DNA of 64,000 nucleotides from Drosophila persimilis. Taxonomy: Eukaryota > Arthropoda > Insecta > Diptera > Drosophilidae. Position numbers and translations under genes: made by a program. Where the stretch lies: assembly GCF_003286085.1 (NCBI RefSeq), contig NW_020825331.1, positions 186,001-250,000 on the forward strand, written 5' to 3'. Under the pieces are notes generated by a model that saw only the letters and a list, made by a program, of their open reading frames with translations, was not told the origin of the DNA and searched no databases. Positions 14,201 through 25,360 of the stretch are shown piece after piece (position 1 is the first letter of the stretch; every line of letters begins with the position of its first letter).

Positions 14201-17200
14201 GCTACCAAAAACAGAAATGGAACGAATATCCATAGATCCCTTGACAGCCTCCGAAAAACAGTAGTGATTTCTCCACCACGCATCATTGGGGATCCCCGAA
14301 ACAACGTTAAGGGATTTCCTCGCACGCCCAGACAGAATTGAAGTTATTAAACCCTAACCAAACCCAACCACCAGAAGCGATAGATAGTTGATGGATAAGA
14401 CAGAACGCACTCGGCCATGGAAATCAATTAAAATCGTTCCAACTTGCAAAACTCTCCACACACACACGGACACACGGACAGGCGGAGAGGCGGAGAGGCG
14501 GAGAACTGGCCACACGTACAGGACACGGAGTACACTCTGTGGAAGTTTCATTGTTGGAGCTGCAATCAACTATCAATGCACATGGCCACAAATGTCTCAA
14601 CATGGATAGAAGGGGAGCTCTCGAGAGCTGCAGAGCAGGCGTTCTAGAGAGAGGGCGCCGCCTCGCAGATAGACGGAGACAATATGCAATCTGTAAGCTG
14701 CCCAGAATGTGAGGGGGTAAGAGGTAGGAGGGGGAGCTTGCGTTTGGGCAGCTTTTGGCAGGTTTTACAAAACCACCAATTTTGGTTATAGCCGGCCGAA
14801 TGACTCTCCATCTTGTTATCCTCCTCTGTCTCTGACTCTTGCACCTGCGAGAGAGGGAGAGGTGAGAGGCTAAGTGACAATAAATACGAAAGTTGGGCCA
14901 TTGGGCAAAAGAGTTGTCAATTCACCGTCCGACGCTGCCTGAACTGCATTCTGATGAGCCCCAACAGCAGCAGCAACAGCAGCAACAACAGCAACAGCAG
15001 CAACAACAGCAACAGCAGCAACAACAGCATCAGGAGTGGCATTAGAGCCAGCCACACACCATCAAATTATGCTACACTCAATTGGCCCTCAAGTTCGTTG
15101 GCTTTCCTCTGGGGGCAGGCGGAGACCGAGAAGTCGTTGCACAAATTGGGCTTTAAGATGTCTCATCGCCAACAGAAGAACATTGAATACCGGGATGGCC
15201 ATTTTTGGACTGCCGGACAAGTAAAGAACATGCTGTCTTATTTCTTCAAAGTAAAGAATCGCACATCCACGGATACTCAAAAGAGTTTACCGATCGGAAC
15301 AAAAGGTGAGGCCTTCCATTGCGGTACCCGTTTAATCAGTAATATCTTCGTGGCAAAAACCCAAATATTCACATTGTGCAGAATTTATTTTGGATTCAAC
15401 GTTTTTTACAGGTTGATTACAGATTCGATTTCGATAAAAACTTAAGGTGAGCGGTGGCAACTGCACTGCCCTCTAGGAGAACCGCCCACCGGCTCGCCAC
15501 CTCATAAAACCTCATCTAACGTGGCAAAGAGGTAATGTTCAGGTGGCGAACTCCCTGGTTATTGTAATGTTCAAAGATGTTGTGCATATTCCGGTTGTTA
15601 GGCCTTGCCCCGTGGGGGTAGAACATGATAGCAGTTGCGACGTTCTGATGCATGATACCGTCTCCAGAAGCTTGTACATCGTACTCTACTTGATCATCTA
15701 GTTGATTATCATCTGACGGTTCTATCCCGGGAGCAGCGGCCTCATCTGACTTGTCCACTTGTTCATTTCCAGTTTCATCGGGTCGGGGGACATCAACAAC
15801 AGCTACACCGCGGCCTTGACCGCGTCTGCCGCGACCCCGCTTGATGCCGTTTATTCTAATCAGTCCAAACAAGATGAAGGCGACTGTGGTGGTGGCGCCC
15901 ACGCTGATCAGGACTTCTTTCGAGGGCTTGAAACCATTCAATACAGATATTTTTTTGGCAAACAATAGTCCTGTTGCCTTGAGCGCTCCGCCAATGGTGG
16001 CAAGTTTGAGTTCAATTATTGAGGGAGCTGGGAGATGGGGAGATGGGGAGATGGGATTTAGTGGTGGAATATATGTACATACTCTCATGCTTTTATTTAG
16101 CCGTCTTCCTAACTCTGTTTTATTGCCCCACGTGTGGGGCGACCTGACGTTGTGTCGTTGCAGTTCATCCAGTCATCCAAGTACCAAATCAATTAGTCGG
16201 CGCACCACTTGGCACTGATGTTCAAATCGAGTGTCACGTTGAGGCCTCGCCCAAATCAATTAACTACTGGATTAAGGACACGGGTAAGTCTGTGTATGTG
16301 TGTGTGTGCGTGTGTGTGCATGTCCCTGTCCCGAGCTGTCTGCATATCCCTATGCTCGCATGGATGCATACATCTATGCAGATGTCGGGCCCAGGACGAA
16401 CGCATCATTACTTCAACATCGAATCGAATCGAATCGTTTGGCATTGTCATTAGTCAGTTGTCAGATTGTGGCACGTTCGCCCATTCAGGTTCCAGGCTCC
16501 AGGCTCCAGGTGGCGGTAGGTCGGTTTGATGCCTGCCCTGGCGCTGCGACTGCGACTGTGACTGGGCCTTGGACTGCGGATGGGTTGGTTTCGGTTTTCG
16601 GGGTCTATTGGTTTATTTTTTTTCTATTTTTGACAGTGCTTAGAGTTGCGTCGTGTGGCAGTCCCAGTCCAGTTCCTAGTGTCCAGTCATTAGGCTTCAA
16701 AAATATTAAAGGACCGGACAGCGAAGCGGATTGAAGAATTTAAAATACTTTCGGGATGTTATGCCTAAAAAGAGCAACGGAAGGGGGCAACAAGAAATCT
16801 GAAAAGTAGAGGACATTAGAAGATAATGTCAGAAGGAACCACAACGACAGATTCCCGAAATACTTAAAAGAGGTGGACAGTCGAAGACACCTTCGGACGA
16901 GACAGGACTCATGAATAAAGGCACAAGGACATCGAATACCTGGTACTAGCAGCGGACAAGCGACAATACCCAATAGCGATCCTACATAGTCCAAGGATAC
17001 GCGAGGATTCACACTCACATTCACTTTCACTTGACTTTTACTCACCCATAATCGAACCGACTATATATGTTGAAATTCTATTTGCTGGAAAATATTCTGC
17101 TAAAATTACATTATTTACTAACCGAACACACAATCCAAAGTGATCTCTGGCTGTACTTGAATGGCTAGGGCAGTGCCTCCTAGTGTTTTAAAATTCGGAT

Positions 17201-19028
17201 ACAATTTCAGAATACTATGAATGAATATAGGCAGTGTGCAGTTTAATGTCATTTTGATTATCCCAAATCAGAGGAAATCGTAAGCGAGCTAAAGGCTATC
17301 AAAGGACATTGGGATATACGGAAATCTATAGAAAAATCCTATAGAGCCACGGCCACAAAGAACTATGTATATAAGAGCAGGATGACTGTATCATGGGATA
17401 GGCCACAACACGGCTTGAACTTAGTGGGAGAAAGAAGATCTAGCTGGATACAGGTTGGGAGGGGATGGGAGTAACTATCCCGATTTGGATCAGCTAGAGA
17501 GAGCACGGAGTAATACGAGAAAGTCCGGACACTCCGAATTAGTTTCTCTATGAGTCAGTGTCCGAACCACACTTAATATTCGATTTCACTTGACTTTTAC
17601 TCACCCATGATCTTACTGGAGCCGAATAGATATGGTGAACAGTTGTAATCAGATTGAAAAATTTTTTCTGACAAATATATTTTTTGGAAATTTTTGAATG
17701 CACAATATTTTGTTAGACAAAAGTTATGTATTTCGTTACAGGTCGAGAGACAGCTCGATACTAATACTGATATCTCTGGCCTTACAAAGGAGACTGACAA
17801 ATGCCAGTGTTTAGGGTCACAGCCTGCCTAGTGTTTCAGAATTCGTTTTGTGATTTTGTTCTAGTGATAAGAGATCCGTATTCGTTGAGTTTTCCGTATT
17901 CTTTTGCCGTGAAATATATGCCTATAGTTTGCTGATTTTCTGTTTGGCACGATATCCACAGGTGAGATGATTGTCACCTCCGGCAAGTACCACGTACAGG
18001 AGAGTTCCCAGTCCATGTACGAGACGAAGATGTCGATGATTGTGCGGAAGTTCCAGAAGGACGATGTTGGCTCCTATCGCTGCATAGCCAAGAACTCTCT
18101 CGGCGAGGTCGATAGCAGCATACGTCTATATGGTAGGTGCTCCTTTCCGTTCCATTCCGTTCCGTTCCTTTCCTTTCCTTTCTTCCCCTTTCCATTTCCA
18201 TTTCTCTCCTCCCGGCCGAGGAGGGCCATAAAAGCTATACATACGTATCTGGGATGTATTCGCACCTTTGTTTCAATTACATTTTCTGGTTTGTTTTCTT
18301 CTTTTTTTGTTGTTCATTCATCCTCTTCTTCAGAAATCCCCGGTCCGAATCGTAATAAAAATCCCTTGAACGGAAAGGGCAACGGCGGCGGAGGCGGTGG
18401 CGGTGGCGGAGGCGGCGGCTTGGATGCGGATGCCAATGACATTTTAAAACAGAAACAACAAGTCAAAGTCACATACCAGCCGGACGACGAGGAGCTGCAG
18501 TACGGTTCCGCCGAGGATTTCGATGGCGATGGGGAGGGCCTGACGCCGTTATCGCCTCACGTTTACTACACCAGCGGCAATAAACCGCCCACACATAAGC
18601 CTGGCAACTCTGGCGGCGGCGGTGGCAATCAGCATCAGCATCAACATCAACAGCACCACCATCACCATCACCACCAGCAGCAGCAGAATGGCGGAGGAGC
18701 TGGCGTCGGTGGTGTCGGAGGAGCGCCAGGTGGAGGTGGGGATCTGGGCATCACACGTAAGCCGCCTCCCTATTACGGCGGCAATACAGAGGTGCGCGGC
18801 CCCATCGACAACAACAACGGAATGAGCTCCGGCGGTGCCGGGCTTCGCGGCTTCGGCTTCGGAATCGGCTTTCCCTTCCGCATACCCTCCCAACCGAGCC
18901 TCAGTCCCATCAGCTGGCTGACCCATCAGGAGGCATGGCACCATCCGCATTGGTGGCACTGTCGACAGCCGCTCTTAATGGGTTTGTCGGCCGTGTCCGG
19001 TTTACTCCTCACGCTCTGCCTCTTATAA
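2243..19028 (+). CDS. DIP-beta: Dpr-interacting protein (DIP) family immunoglobulin cell-surface protein, 5' end missing
   Basis: A neuronal cell-surface recognition protein of the IgLON/DIP type; DIPs bind Dpr proteins and help specify synaptic partners. Exons read as 2243-2352, 2436-2621, 7149-7249, 10047-10138, 10237-10365, 16164-16283, 17962-18132 and 18334-19028. All junctions are GT-AG and phases match. Three Ig domains are visible. Ig1 has FTCHV, VGWLK and DRGGYMCQ. Ig2 has VRLTCR, VTWRRED and GSYLCIA. Ig3 has QIECHV, NYWIKD and GSYRCIAK. The last exon encodes a linker rich in Gly, His and Gln, then a hydrophobic end (GLSAVSGLLLTLCLL) just before the stop, which suggests a GPI-anchor signal or terminal membrane segment. 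The signal peptide exon lies left of the window. The introns of 1.7-5.8 kb are typical for this family. The family call is strong; the paralogue name rests on memory of the sequence and X-linked neighbours. Confidence 0.85.
2928..4010 (+). CDS. Intronless torsin-like AAA+ ATPase nested in the DIP intron
   Basis: A 360-residue open frame without introns, on the same strand as its host intron. Residues 1-48 are basic and cytosol-like (RRH, ERQRDRDRE runs). Residues 49-73 form one membrane segment. A CYFC pair sits at 123-126. An AAA+ domain follows: IGQQIVGQDKA at 139-149, Walker A GPPGVGKT at 170-177, and a Walker B-like HLIDD at 229-233. Near the end is AGCKSL, matching the GCK sensor-II motif of torsins, which act on membrane proteins in the ER and nuclear envelope. 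Torsins normally enter the ER by a signal peptide, whereas this one has a basic N-terminus and an internal membrane helix. The lack of introns suggests a retrocopy, but I see no poly-A tail. The frame is intact over 1.08 kb, so it is probably functional. Family call moderate; no gene name recognised. Confidence 0.75.
   Translation: MPRRHPSRGVSLTRDHHRRHSRGEGRYERQRDRDRELGSECHEGHSFMSWLFVIVVTSSLVVGWLLYLVVAWKYAVANGPSVEETSKSPRLLAGRADGDMSWRDSDTAAAAAVATAEEKAARCYFCNQPLYLKKTMKQIGQQIVGQDKALMQLEQELGRDRKFRSVALLGPPGVGKTMTAAALMRSFPWSENVRSYSWNNETSGKDDVNKFRKLRQFMNEISNCGMNFHLIDDLKIDNRDIVPIYNEMISHREGVVDELMADQIVLVVYIFNLETQYLEEHQKYLKHISDTTVSINFCSFGLEKLKLCLEAELNAMKYSLNEEAEAAVLKAAMETIDIAGCKSLRALIEKLGEPLPTESA
4011..5253. 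other. DIP intron with two short exon-like fragments
   Basis: Two pieces look more like coding DNA than the rest. On the minus strand, 4740 to 4606 is open and ends in TAG, followed about 50 bases later by AATAAA (complement at 4549-4555), like a compact last exon; its product is rich in Ser, Ala and Asp. On the plus strand, an AG after a T-rich tract near 4798 precedes an acidic open frame (ANDEEFDHEHELVFEKDRG) that ends near 4879. I recognise neither. They may be remnants of a retroposed or captured gene. Confidence 0.3.
5259..6450. mobile_element. Transib-like DNA transposon, non-autonomous copy
   Basis: The ends are perfect 36-bp terminal inverted repeats starting CACTATGGTCCG, at 5259-5294 and 6415-6450. 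The 5-bp target duplication CGGTG flanks both ends (5254-5258 and 6451-6455). Ends beginning CACTATGG and a GC-rich 5-bp duplication are hallmarks of Transib, the superfamily from which RAG1 is thought to derive. At 1,192 bp it is far too short for a full Transib transposase. A 96-codon minus-strand frame (5640-5927) looks like a leftover piece of a transposon protein, but I cannot place it. Identical ends and duplication suggest a fairly recent insertion into the DIP intron. Confidence 0.8.
6456..7148. other. DIP intron, no gene seen
   Basis: Sequence between the Transib-like element and the third visible DIP exon. It contains (CA/GT)-rich microsatellite near 6480-6560 and 6719-6752. Nothing else is supported. 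Confidence 0.6.
7250..10046. other. DIP intron, no gene seen
   Basis: 2.8 kb of intron. It holds CT- and GT-rich simple repeats (7943-7982, 9284-9308) and a CCTGGT hexamer-like run at about 8944-8990. No coding exon or RNA gene is supported. Confidence 0.6.
10366..15157. other. Large DIP intron, first part
   Basis: This intron runs on to 16163. It contains simple repeats, including GT-rich 11178-11213, repeated CACGCGC near 12393-12412, and an AGC/AAC-rich tract at 14959-15030 that gives false poly-Gln, poly-Ser and poly-Ala frames on both strands. I see no supported gene before the small ORF pair at 15.1-16.1 kb. Confidence 0.55.
15158..15445 (+). CDS. Small unrecognised ORF in the DIP intron (candidate)
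   Basis: From an ATG at 15158 a basic frame reads MSHRQQKNIEYRDGHFWTAG and on to IGTKG. It then meets a good donor (AAAAG then GTGAGG at 15306). A T-rich acceptor ends at 15411, with another AG at 15422; the second would give a short end before TAA at about 15443. The start of the frame is more protein-like than the repeats next to it. It is adjacent to, and on the opposite strand from, the ORF at 15516-16088. No family recognised; it may be non-coding. Confidence 0.25.
   Translation: MSHRQQKNIEYRDGHFWTAGQVKNMLSYFFKVKNRTSTDTQKSLPIGTKGEAFHCGTRLISNIFVAKTQIFTLCRIYFGFNVFYRLITDSISIKT
15516..16088 (-). CDS. Candidate nested gene for a small single-pass membrane protein
   Basis: A minus-strand frame inside the DIP intron, 190 codons from its first ATG. 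The upstream part is C/T-rich and ends in an acceptor-like CCCAG near 16030, so the real protein may begin with ELKLATIGGALKATG and be about 165 residues with an unseen first exon. It shows an amphipathic start, a hydrophobic segment (EVLISVGATTTVAFILFGLI), an Arg/Gly patch (KRGRGRRGQGRG), an acidic middle and a His/Asn-rich tail. The mixed composition and long open frame favour a real gene. No family recognised; possibly lineage-specific. Confidence 0.4.
   Translation of the reverse strand: MRVCTYIPPLNPISPSPHLPAPSIIELKLATIGGALKATGLLFAKKISVLNGFKPSKEVLISVGATTTVAFILFGLIRINGIKRGRGRRGQGRGVAVVDVPRPDETGNEQVDKSDEAAAPGIEPSDDNQLDDQVEYDVQASGDGIMHQNVATAIMFYPHGARPNNRNMHNIFEHYNNQGVRHLNITSLPR
16284..17961. 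other. DIP intron, no gene seen
   Basis: 1.7 kb between the two exons of the third Ig domain. A GT-rich run lies at 16294-16320. A similar sentence of sequence (TTCACTTGACTTTTACTCACCCAT) occurs at 17024-17048 and 17585-17609, so a short direct duplication is present. Nothing else is supported. Confidence 0.55.
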
Positions 19029-20977
19029 TACCCAGTCTAACGGACTCGCACTCCCCGCACACAGGACACAGGACCCACTCCCACACGCGGACAGAGACAA
19101 ATACTCGTACACATGTTGTAGTAGCAAATGTTAAATTGTTTATAACAAAAACACAATAACACACGGACCCACACACACACACACACAACTGGACATATGG
19201 AACGGAGCAGAGCGGAGCGGTAGCCAAAAATAATGTATCGATATTTAGAGAATGTACTTTCTATGATAGTTATTATTACCAGAATTGCGTTTTGCACGGA
19301 ATCAAAGTACTGTCTCTCAGTAGCTATATATGTATGTATATGGGAATGCTCGTAGTACTCATGCAACACCCAGTAATACCCCAGTGCTCCACTCTACTGG
19401 GTACTCCTGTATCTGTACTTGTATTTGTGTGTGTGTAAATCGCGCAGGAAAAAAGGCCTCAAAACATGAATTTCATTTTCCTTTTTCTCTTTTTTTGTTT
19501 TTTTTTTTTTTTTTTATTTTTCTTGGTTTTCTCATTAAATCTTTTTTGCCGTAAAATTTCCAACTGCCGAAACACATTTTTTGCACATCCAAATAACTTT
19601 CCAAAAAGGTCAATTAATATCACAAACCAAAACGGAATTACACAACAAATACAGAAGAAAACAAAACAAAAAACTTTTGATTTGAAAGCAAATTCTTTTC
19701 TTTTTTGTTTTTTGTGCAGATTTTTGTTCATTTGTTAAGTTTGATTGACATTCCATCAAGTACAGAAGGGGATTTCTTCAGGAAGGTGGGTTGAATGGGG
19801 AACGGGGAATGGGGATGGTGGAGTAGGGTAGTATTAAACAGATGGTTCATTGGAGAGGATCTTAAGGGGGGTTACCATTGGAAAGAGGCCGAAATGGAAG
19901 GTTCATTGGAGAGGGTCTCTAGGAGGGAATGGAAACCATTGGAAAGAAAACTTTATAAAAACCTTCTGACATGCCCTAGAGTATGGGGGGAAGTCTCGAA
20001 CATAACTCGACCCCTTCCCACACATGGGCACATTTTCCATGTCCGTTGTAATCCACTTTTGAAGGATTTAATAATTGTGGTTGCCTCCATTTGTCTCCTG
20101 CTTCCGCTTTCGAGTTGCTCTGAAATAATTAAATTTCGCATGTTTATGCAAATTATTTGCACACACTGTTAACCCCTTAAGCCCCTTAAGCCAGGACCAC
20201 ACACCATGCCACATCTTACCACACCATGCCCTCTGTCGTCCCCTCTGAGCAACTATATCTTGGTGTTCGTCAAACTTTTGGTTTTTTTCTTTTTATTTGG
20301 TTTTTGTTGTTTTTTTTTTTTGTGGTTCTTGCTCTGAAGCTCAGGCAACATCTTTAGCCAGTTCGTAGACTTGTCTTTGCAGCTGTGTGGGTGAGAGAGT
20401 TTATCTGTGTGTGCGTGTGTCTGTGTTCCGAGTGGGTGTTGCAGCTGTGGCAGAGCCAAAGGCACAGGGCACAAGTTGCGGACACAGATACACTCTGCAA
20501 CTGCTGTCAGTTTTGTTGGTTGCATTTTGCTTTTGATGAATTACTTGCATGTCAGTTAACCACACACAAATATACACACCTACATACATAGATGCATATG
20601 TATACACACGTATATGTACACATGTCTGTTTGTATGCTTGGGCCACTTTTTAATGAAATGAAAACTTTTTGGCAAAGTGAATTTCATTGTAAGCAGCAGC
20701 AGCAGGAACAGAACAGCAGCAGAACCCCACCGTCTCAGTGCCTGCCCCATCTCAGTGGCTCCAGCTCTCTTCAAGAACTTGCAGCTAAAGAAAAAAGCAC
20801 TGCCTCTCCTACCCCCTCCTGAGAGGCAGCAAATATACAAAACCGCCAAAAGCTGCCACTGATGATGATAATAAGACGCTGACAACCGCAGCAGCAGCAG
20901 CAGCAGCAGAAGAAAGCAGCAACAACCCAAAGAAACATGTCAACGGCAACATGCAGAGGGAGTGAGGGTGGAGTGGG

Positions 20978-20980
20978 TTT

Positions 20981-21011
<31 letters not shown>

Positions 21012-21012
21012 G
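20978..21012. repeat. T13-G22 homopolymer pair
   Basis: Thirteen T followed directly by 22 G. Such long G runs are rare in fly DNA and are error-prone in sequencing, so the exact length is uncertain. Confidence 0.9.
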
Positions 21013-21064
21013 CACGTTGACACAAGTGTTTCAAATTACATAGACGACGACGGCAGCCAACAAC

Positions 21065-21089
21065 AGCAGCAGCAGCAGCAGCAGCAGCA
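21065..21089. repeat. CAG trinucleotide run
   Basis: A pure CAG tract in non-coding sequence downstream of the DIP gene; a similar shorter one lies at about 20886-20908. Confidence 0.85.
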
Positions 21090-22460
21090 TCGGGAACTAG
21101 TGAAGCGCCTGCAACACTTTTATTGTGGTTGTCGTTGGTGTATCTCGTTGTGTAGCTTATGGTGTTGTTTGTGTTGGTGTAGTTCTGGGGTAACTCTCAT
21201 TTTTGTTGTTGTTGTTATTATTTCTGCTGCTACTGCTGCTACTGCTGCTGCTCTTTCCTTTGCTGATACTCCAATCGCTCCTGTATACAATTGATGATGA
21301 TGGTAATATTGGTACTGTAAATCGTTGGTGTATCAAATTTTTGGTAGTGCTGATAACGTGGCTGTTGGCGAATACCCATCCATGTCTACAGGTCTACAGA
21401 AATTGTCAGTTTGATCAAGATCACACTTCGGCAGGTGGCTAAAAGCTAGAACTTATAGGCGAGGCGTGCTCTGGACTGCTCTGCTCTTCGATAAAGAATA
21501 CTCAGACTCACTTTACTTGGATCACATGATACATTTCCAATGAATGCTCTTTCGCCAAAGGGCATTTTACAGTAGTTTCATGGAAGATGTTGCTGTTGCC
21601 ACTTCTAACTGATAGTATTTCTGCTGTTTCTGTTGCAACTTCCATTGCTGCTGCCCCTGCAGGGCCTTTTGGCCTCATCTCTGTATTGCCTGATACTTCT
21701 ATTGTGTGTAGTTGTTGCTACATTTGCTGTATTGCTCTTCTGTTGCTGCCACTTGGCTGCTGCCTGCTAGCTCGCAGCTCTTTTGTACTGCTCTTGTTGT
21801 CCCATTGTTGTATGCCGTGAATATCACAACAAATACGACTACTTGCCACATCATACGCGTACATACATGCACACATGTTCGAGCAATAATAGCACCCAAG
21901 CACCCATACATAGACACTCACACACAGCCAAATACTCATACATATGTGCCCATACTCATACTCAGTTACATATTATGGTTATGGAGCCGCTTTCGAGTTG
22001 TTTTTTGGGGCTTTCCGCGACACTTGTAATCAAGTTTCGAGAGCATGCCACGAGTATGCCAGTATCCCCGTATCCCCGTGCGTGTTGCCTACTTTTGTGC
22101 GGCACAGTGCCCATGTTGCGAGTGTAAGCGAGTGGCAAAAAGGAGTTCCTTCTCTAGTGGCAAGTGTGTCGGGTGGGGGAATGGATGGCGGACCACCGCT
22201 TAATTGCTCTATTTGATGCTTTTAAATTGTATTTTAATTTCGCATTCCCCCCTTTTTATCATACTTATGTTGTGTTGTGTTTTGTTGTGCTGTGTTATGT
22301 TGTGCCTGCTGTCTTTAAGTTGCTTTTGTTTTGGGAAAGAGGAGAATATGAGGCATGGAGATGGAGAAAAGGTTCTTAATGGAGATCCCCCGCTTTTGAT
22401 ACTCTTTCCACATTCCCAATTTGTGGGTATATAAAGCCAAAACGAATCGGAGTGGGGGCA

Positions 22461-22493
<33 letters not shown>

Positions 22494-24061
22494 GATAGAT
22501 CAGATTTTTATGTCTTTGATTTCTCTATATCTCAATCTTTCTCTCTTTAGGGACTTCCTCGCCTATAGAAATTTTCAAGAAGCAAGACTTCCATCCTTGC
22601 TATCCTCCTGTGTCTGTGACTCCGGATCTATGGCAATCTTATTACCATCTTATTTCTATCCCTCTGAATATATCGTTTTCACTTCATTTCTATCGATGTA
22701 TCCCCCTTCGTGGCATATTTTTCGTAGTACTTTTTACCTCTTGGCTAAAGAGCATCTCCTGGCTTACATTCTTATATCCTGCTGCTTATATCCACTTGCT
22801 TCATCATCTTTGAGCGATTCTTTTTCTTTTCTTTTTTGTTGCCTTTCTTTTTTCTGTTCCACTGCGGCTTCTCCGTGTTATGCAGTGTGGCAGCAAACTT
22901 GTATCTATTTAAATTTTGTGTGTGGCAACATGTTTATTTTATAACCTCAAGGCAGCCCTGAAACGGTGGCTGGGTGGTGGTGTGGGTGTGCCAGAGGATG
23001 CTTCATGTTTGACGGAAGTTTAATTGAATACACCGCTTACTTCTCTGGAGAGGGATGTTGGATGTGGGATGGCATGGCGATGGTGCATGTACTTGTGTGC
23101 GTGTGTTGGCCGCAAAACATTTGCCGCATGTAGTGCTGTTGGTGGCATTGGTGGCCGTGTGGAGTGGGGTGCGGAGGGGGGGGCAGGACCCAGCAGCTCG
23201 CTAAAAACAAATGGCAATCAAGTTGAATTGTTACACACACAGAAAGAGACAGACAGTGGCAGAGGGAGACGGACATACATACACGCGCTGGCTGAAATTT
23301 ACTCAACTTTTTTGATTTAATAATGAAATGAGTTTGTGTGCGTGTGTGTGTGTGTGTGTATGAATGGGCATGTGTGAGTGGTTGCATCTGCGAGTGTGTG
23401 TGTATGTGTGCATCCATGTAAATGGTCTTCGCTTTGTAATGTCTCAATGGCTGACAAGCAACAGCTGCTCAACAGCAACAGCAACGGCAACTGCAACAGC
23501 CGCCCCGCCTCGCCTTCACTTGCATCTTTGGCTTCCAGCAGTAATCTTTCCATCAGTGGATGACTGCCAGCAAAATAAAATTAAACAAATACAAGATAAC
23601 AAGCCACTCCAGCAGTGCAGAGCAGCGGCAGCAGCAGCATAACAGAGCAGAATAGAGAATAGAACTGAGCAGAATCCAGAATCAGCAAAGCCGAAATTCA
23701 ATTACAGCTGCTTCAGGTTGTTGCATGTGTCCAATGTGCATGTGGAGCACTTGAGAATGCAGCCCGGCCGAAGGACACTTGACGCTGGACCCCAGTCTCG
23801 ACCTTATTTGACCCCCGGCGGGGGAGGGGGAGGCGGTGCTCACTCTGGCTAACTGCAGCATGCCTTGCCACATGCTTGAATTGATTTAATTGAAATTTTA
23901 TTTGGATTCATCTCGAGCTTGAGCTTGGGATGTCATTGTGCAACAGTTGTCTCAGTTTGGCGTTCGGGGTTCGGGGTTCGGCGGGCAGGCAGCCTTTGAC
24001 ACTGTCTCATTGTTCATTTGTTGCAATTTTAATTAAGAGCTGCTCCTCTCTCTTTCTCTGT

Positions 24062-24064
<3 letters not shown>

Positions 24065-24095
<31 letters not shown>
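24065..24095. repeat. (GT)n microsatellite
   Basis: About fifteen GT units in the DIP downstream region. Confidence 0.9.
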
Positions 24096-24098
<3 letters not shown>

Positions 24099-25278
24099 CA
24101 ATTATATAATAACAATAAAACCAAATCTAGACACAAACAAGCATCCAAACCATCTAAAAATCTATCCACTGGCCATCCCCACATATACATATACCCGAAC
24201 ATAAAATACTACATATACATAGATACATGCATATATATATAAATATATATGTACATATATATTCACGGATAAATATAAAGTGTTTGTTTCTGTTCCTGTA
24301 TAAAGCGTAATATCCAGGGGAAAAGCTGGAAAGAACATTTGTAAAAACTGATGAGGAAATTATTAATAAATTACATATATAGAAATTTAATCCATTGAAG
24401 GTTGTTCATATGCTCAGCGGGCGCTTGATAGATGATTGATGTATATGTATAATGAATACCCCCCAACCTACCCCCCACATACACACATGCATAAATACTC
24501 GTACACACGCGTCTGTGTATCTCTAACCAATCTCAGTGTCTCTATATGGTACTGGTACTTACATATATCAAAATGGGAATAAAACCAAAATCAACAATAA
24601 TATTATGTGCCATTATTAGCAGACCTAAAGCTGAATAAAATATCATTCAAAATAAAACAAACAAAAGGCATAAGAAAAAGAAATTCAAACTATAGAAAAT
24701 TCGTATAGAAAATGAAATTTCCTTTAAGCATTCCAGAGTAGAGTATTGTTTTGTGTGACATTCTGTATATATGGTTTTTGTTGGAGATGATATCTAGATC
24801 TATATCTATATGGAGTATAACTATACGATGTACGAACCCTTGGTTACACGCCTTTTTTGTTGCTCCCAGTTTCTCTTTAGTGTAAGAATGTACATATATA
24901 AGAAAGTTGATTAGAAAAAAACCATCTCAAAATTGTATATAGCCGGTGAAGCGACTTCATTTATAGTTAAAATAATGATCATCGATCCAATATCGATTAT
25001 TTATCGATCGAAATAAAGATAAACCATAATACAAAAACCAGATCTGCAAAGATTTAAGGATCTTCAATAACATTTTACCCAAAACTGAAGCTTAATCAAA
25101 GTTCACGATAATCCCAAACCCCCTCCCCCCTTCCCACAAAAAAAACAAAGAAGAGGAAAATAAATATATGTATGGACATATATCTACGAGTATAAATCGC
25201 ATAAAGTATAAAGTATAACTTATATATATGTAATAACGAAACACGAATATATACAACCACAAAGGAAATTATATATAT

Positions 25279-25314
<36 letters not shown>

Positions 25315-25360
25315 TAAACGAACAAATTCTACAAATAAAGGACAAAAATATATTTATTAA

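Larger units (their letters stand above)
19029..25360 (+). other. DIP 3' UTR and A/T-rich downstream region
   Basis: Begins right after the DIP stop. There is no convincing coding frame. It is rich in T and GT runs, CAG tracts and ATACAT repeats (22461-22489). Several AATAAA signals occur late, including 25013 and 25334, which suggests a very long neuronal-type 3' UTR that may reach about 25.3 kb. The true transcript end cannot be read from sequence alone. Homopolymer T13 followed by G22 lies at 20978-21012, (GT)n at 24065-24095 and (AT)n at 25281-25312. Confidence 0.5.

Noticed and set aside
14813-15055. Poly-Gln, poly-Ser/Asn and poly-Ala frames
   Set aside because: All derive from one AGC/AAC-rich repeat read in different frames.
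18549-18959. 136-codon minus-strand frame
   Set aside because: Shadow of the last DIP coding exon.
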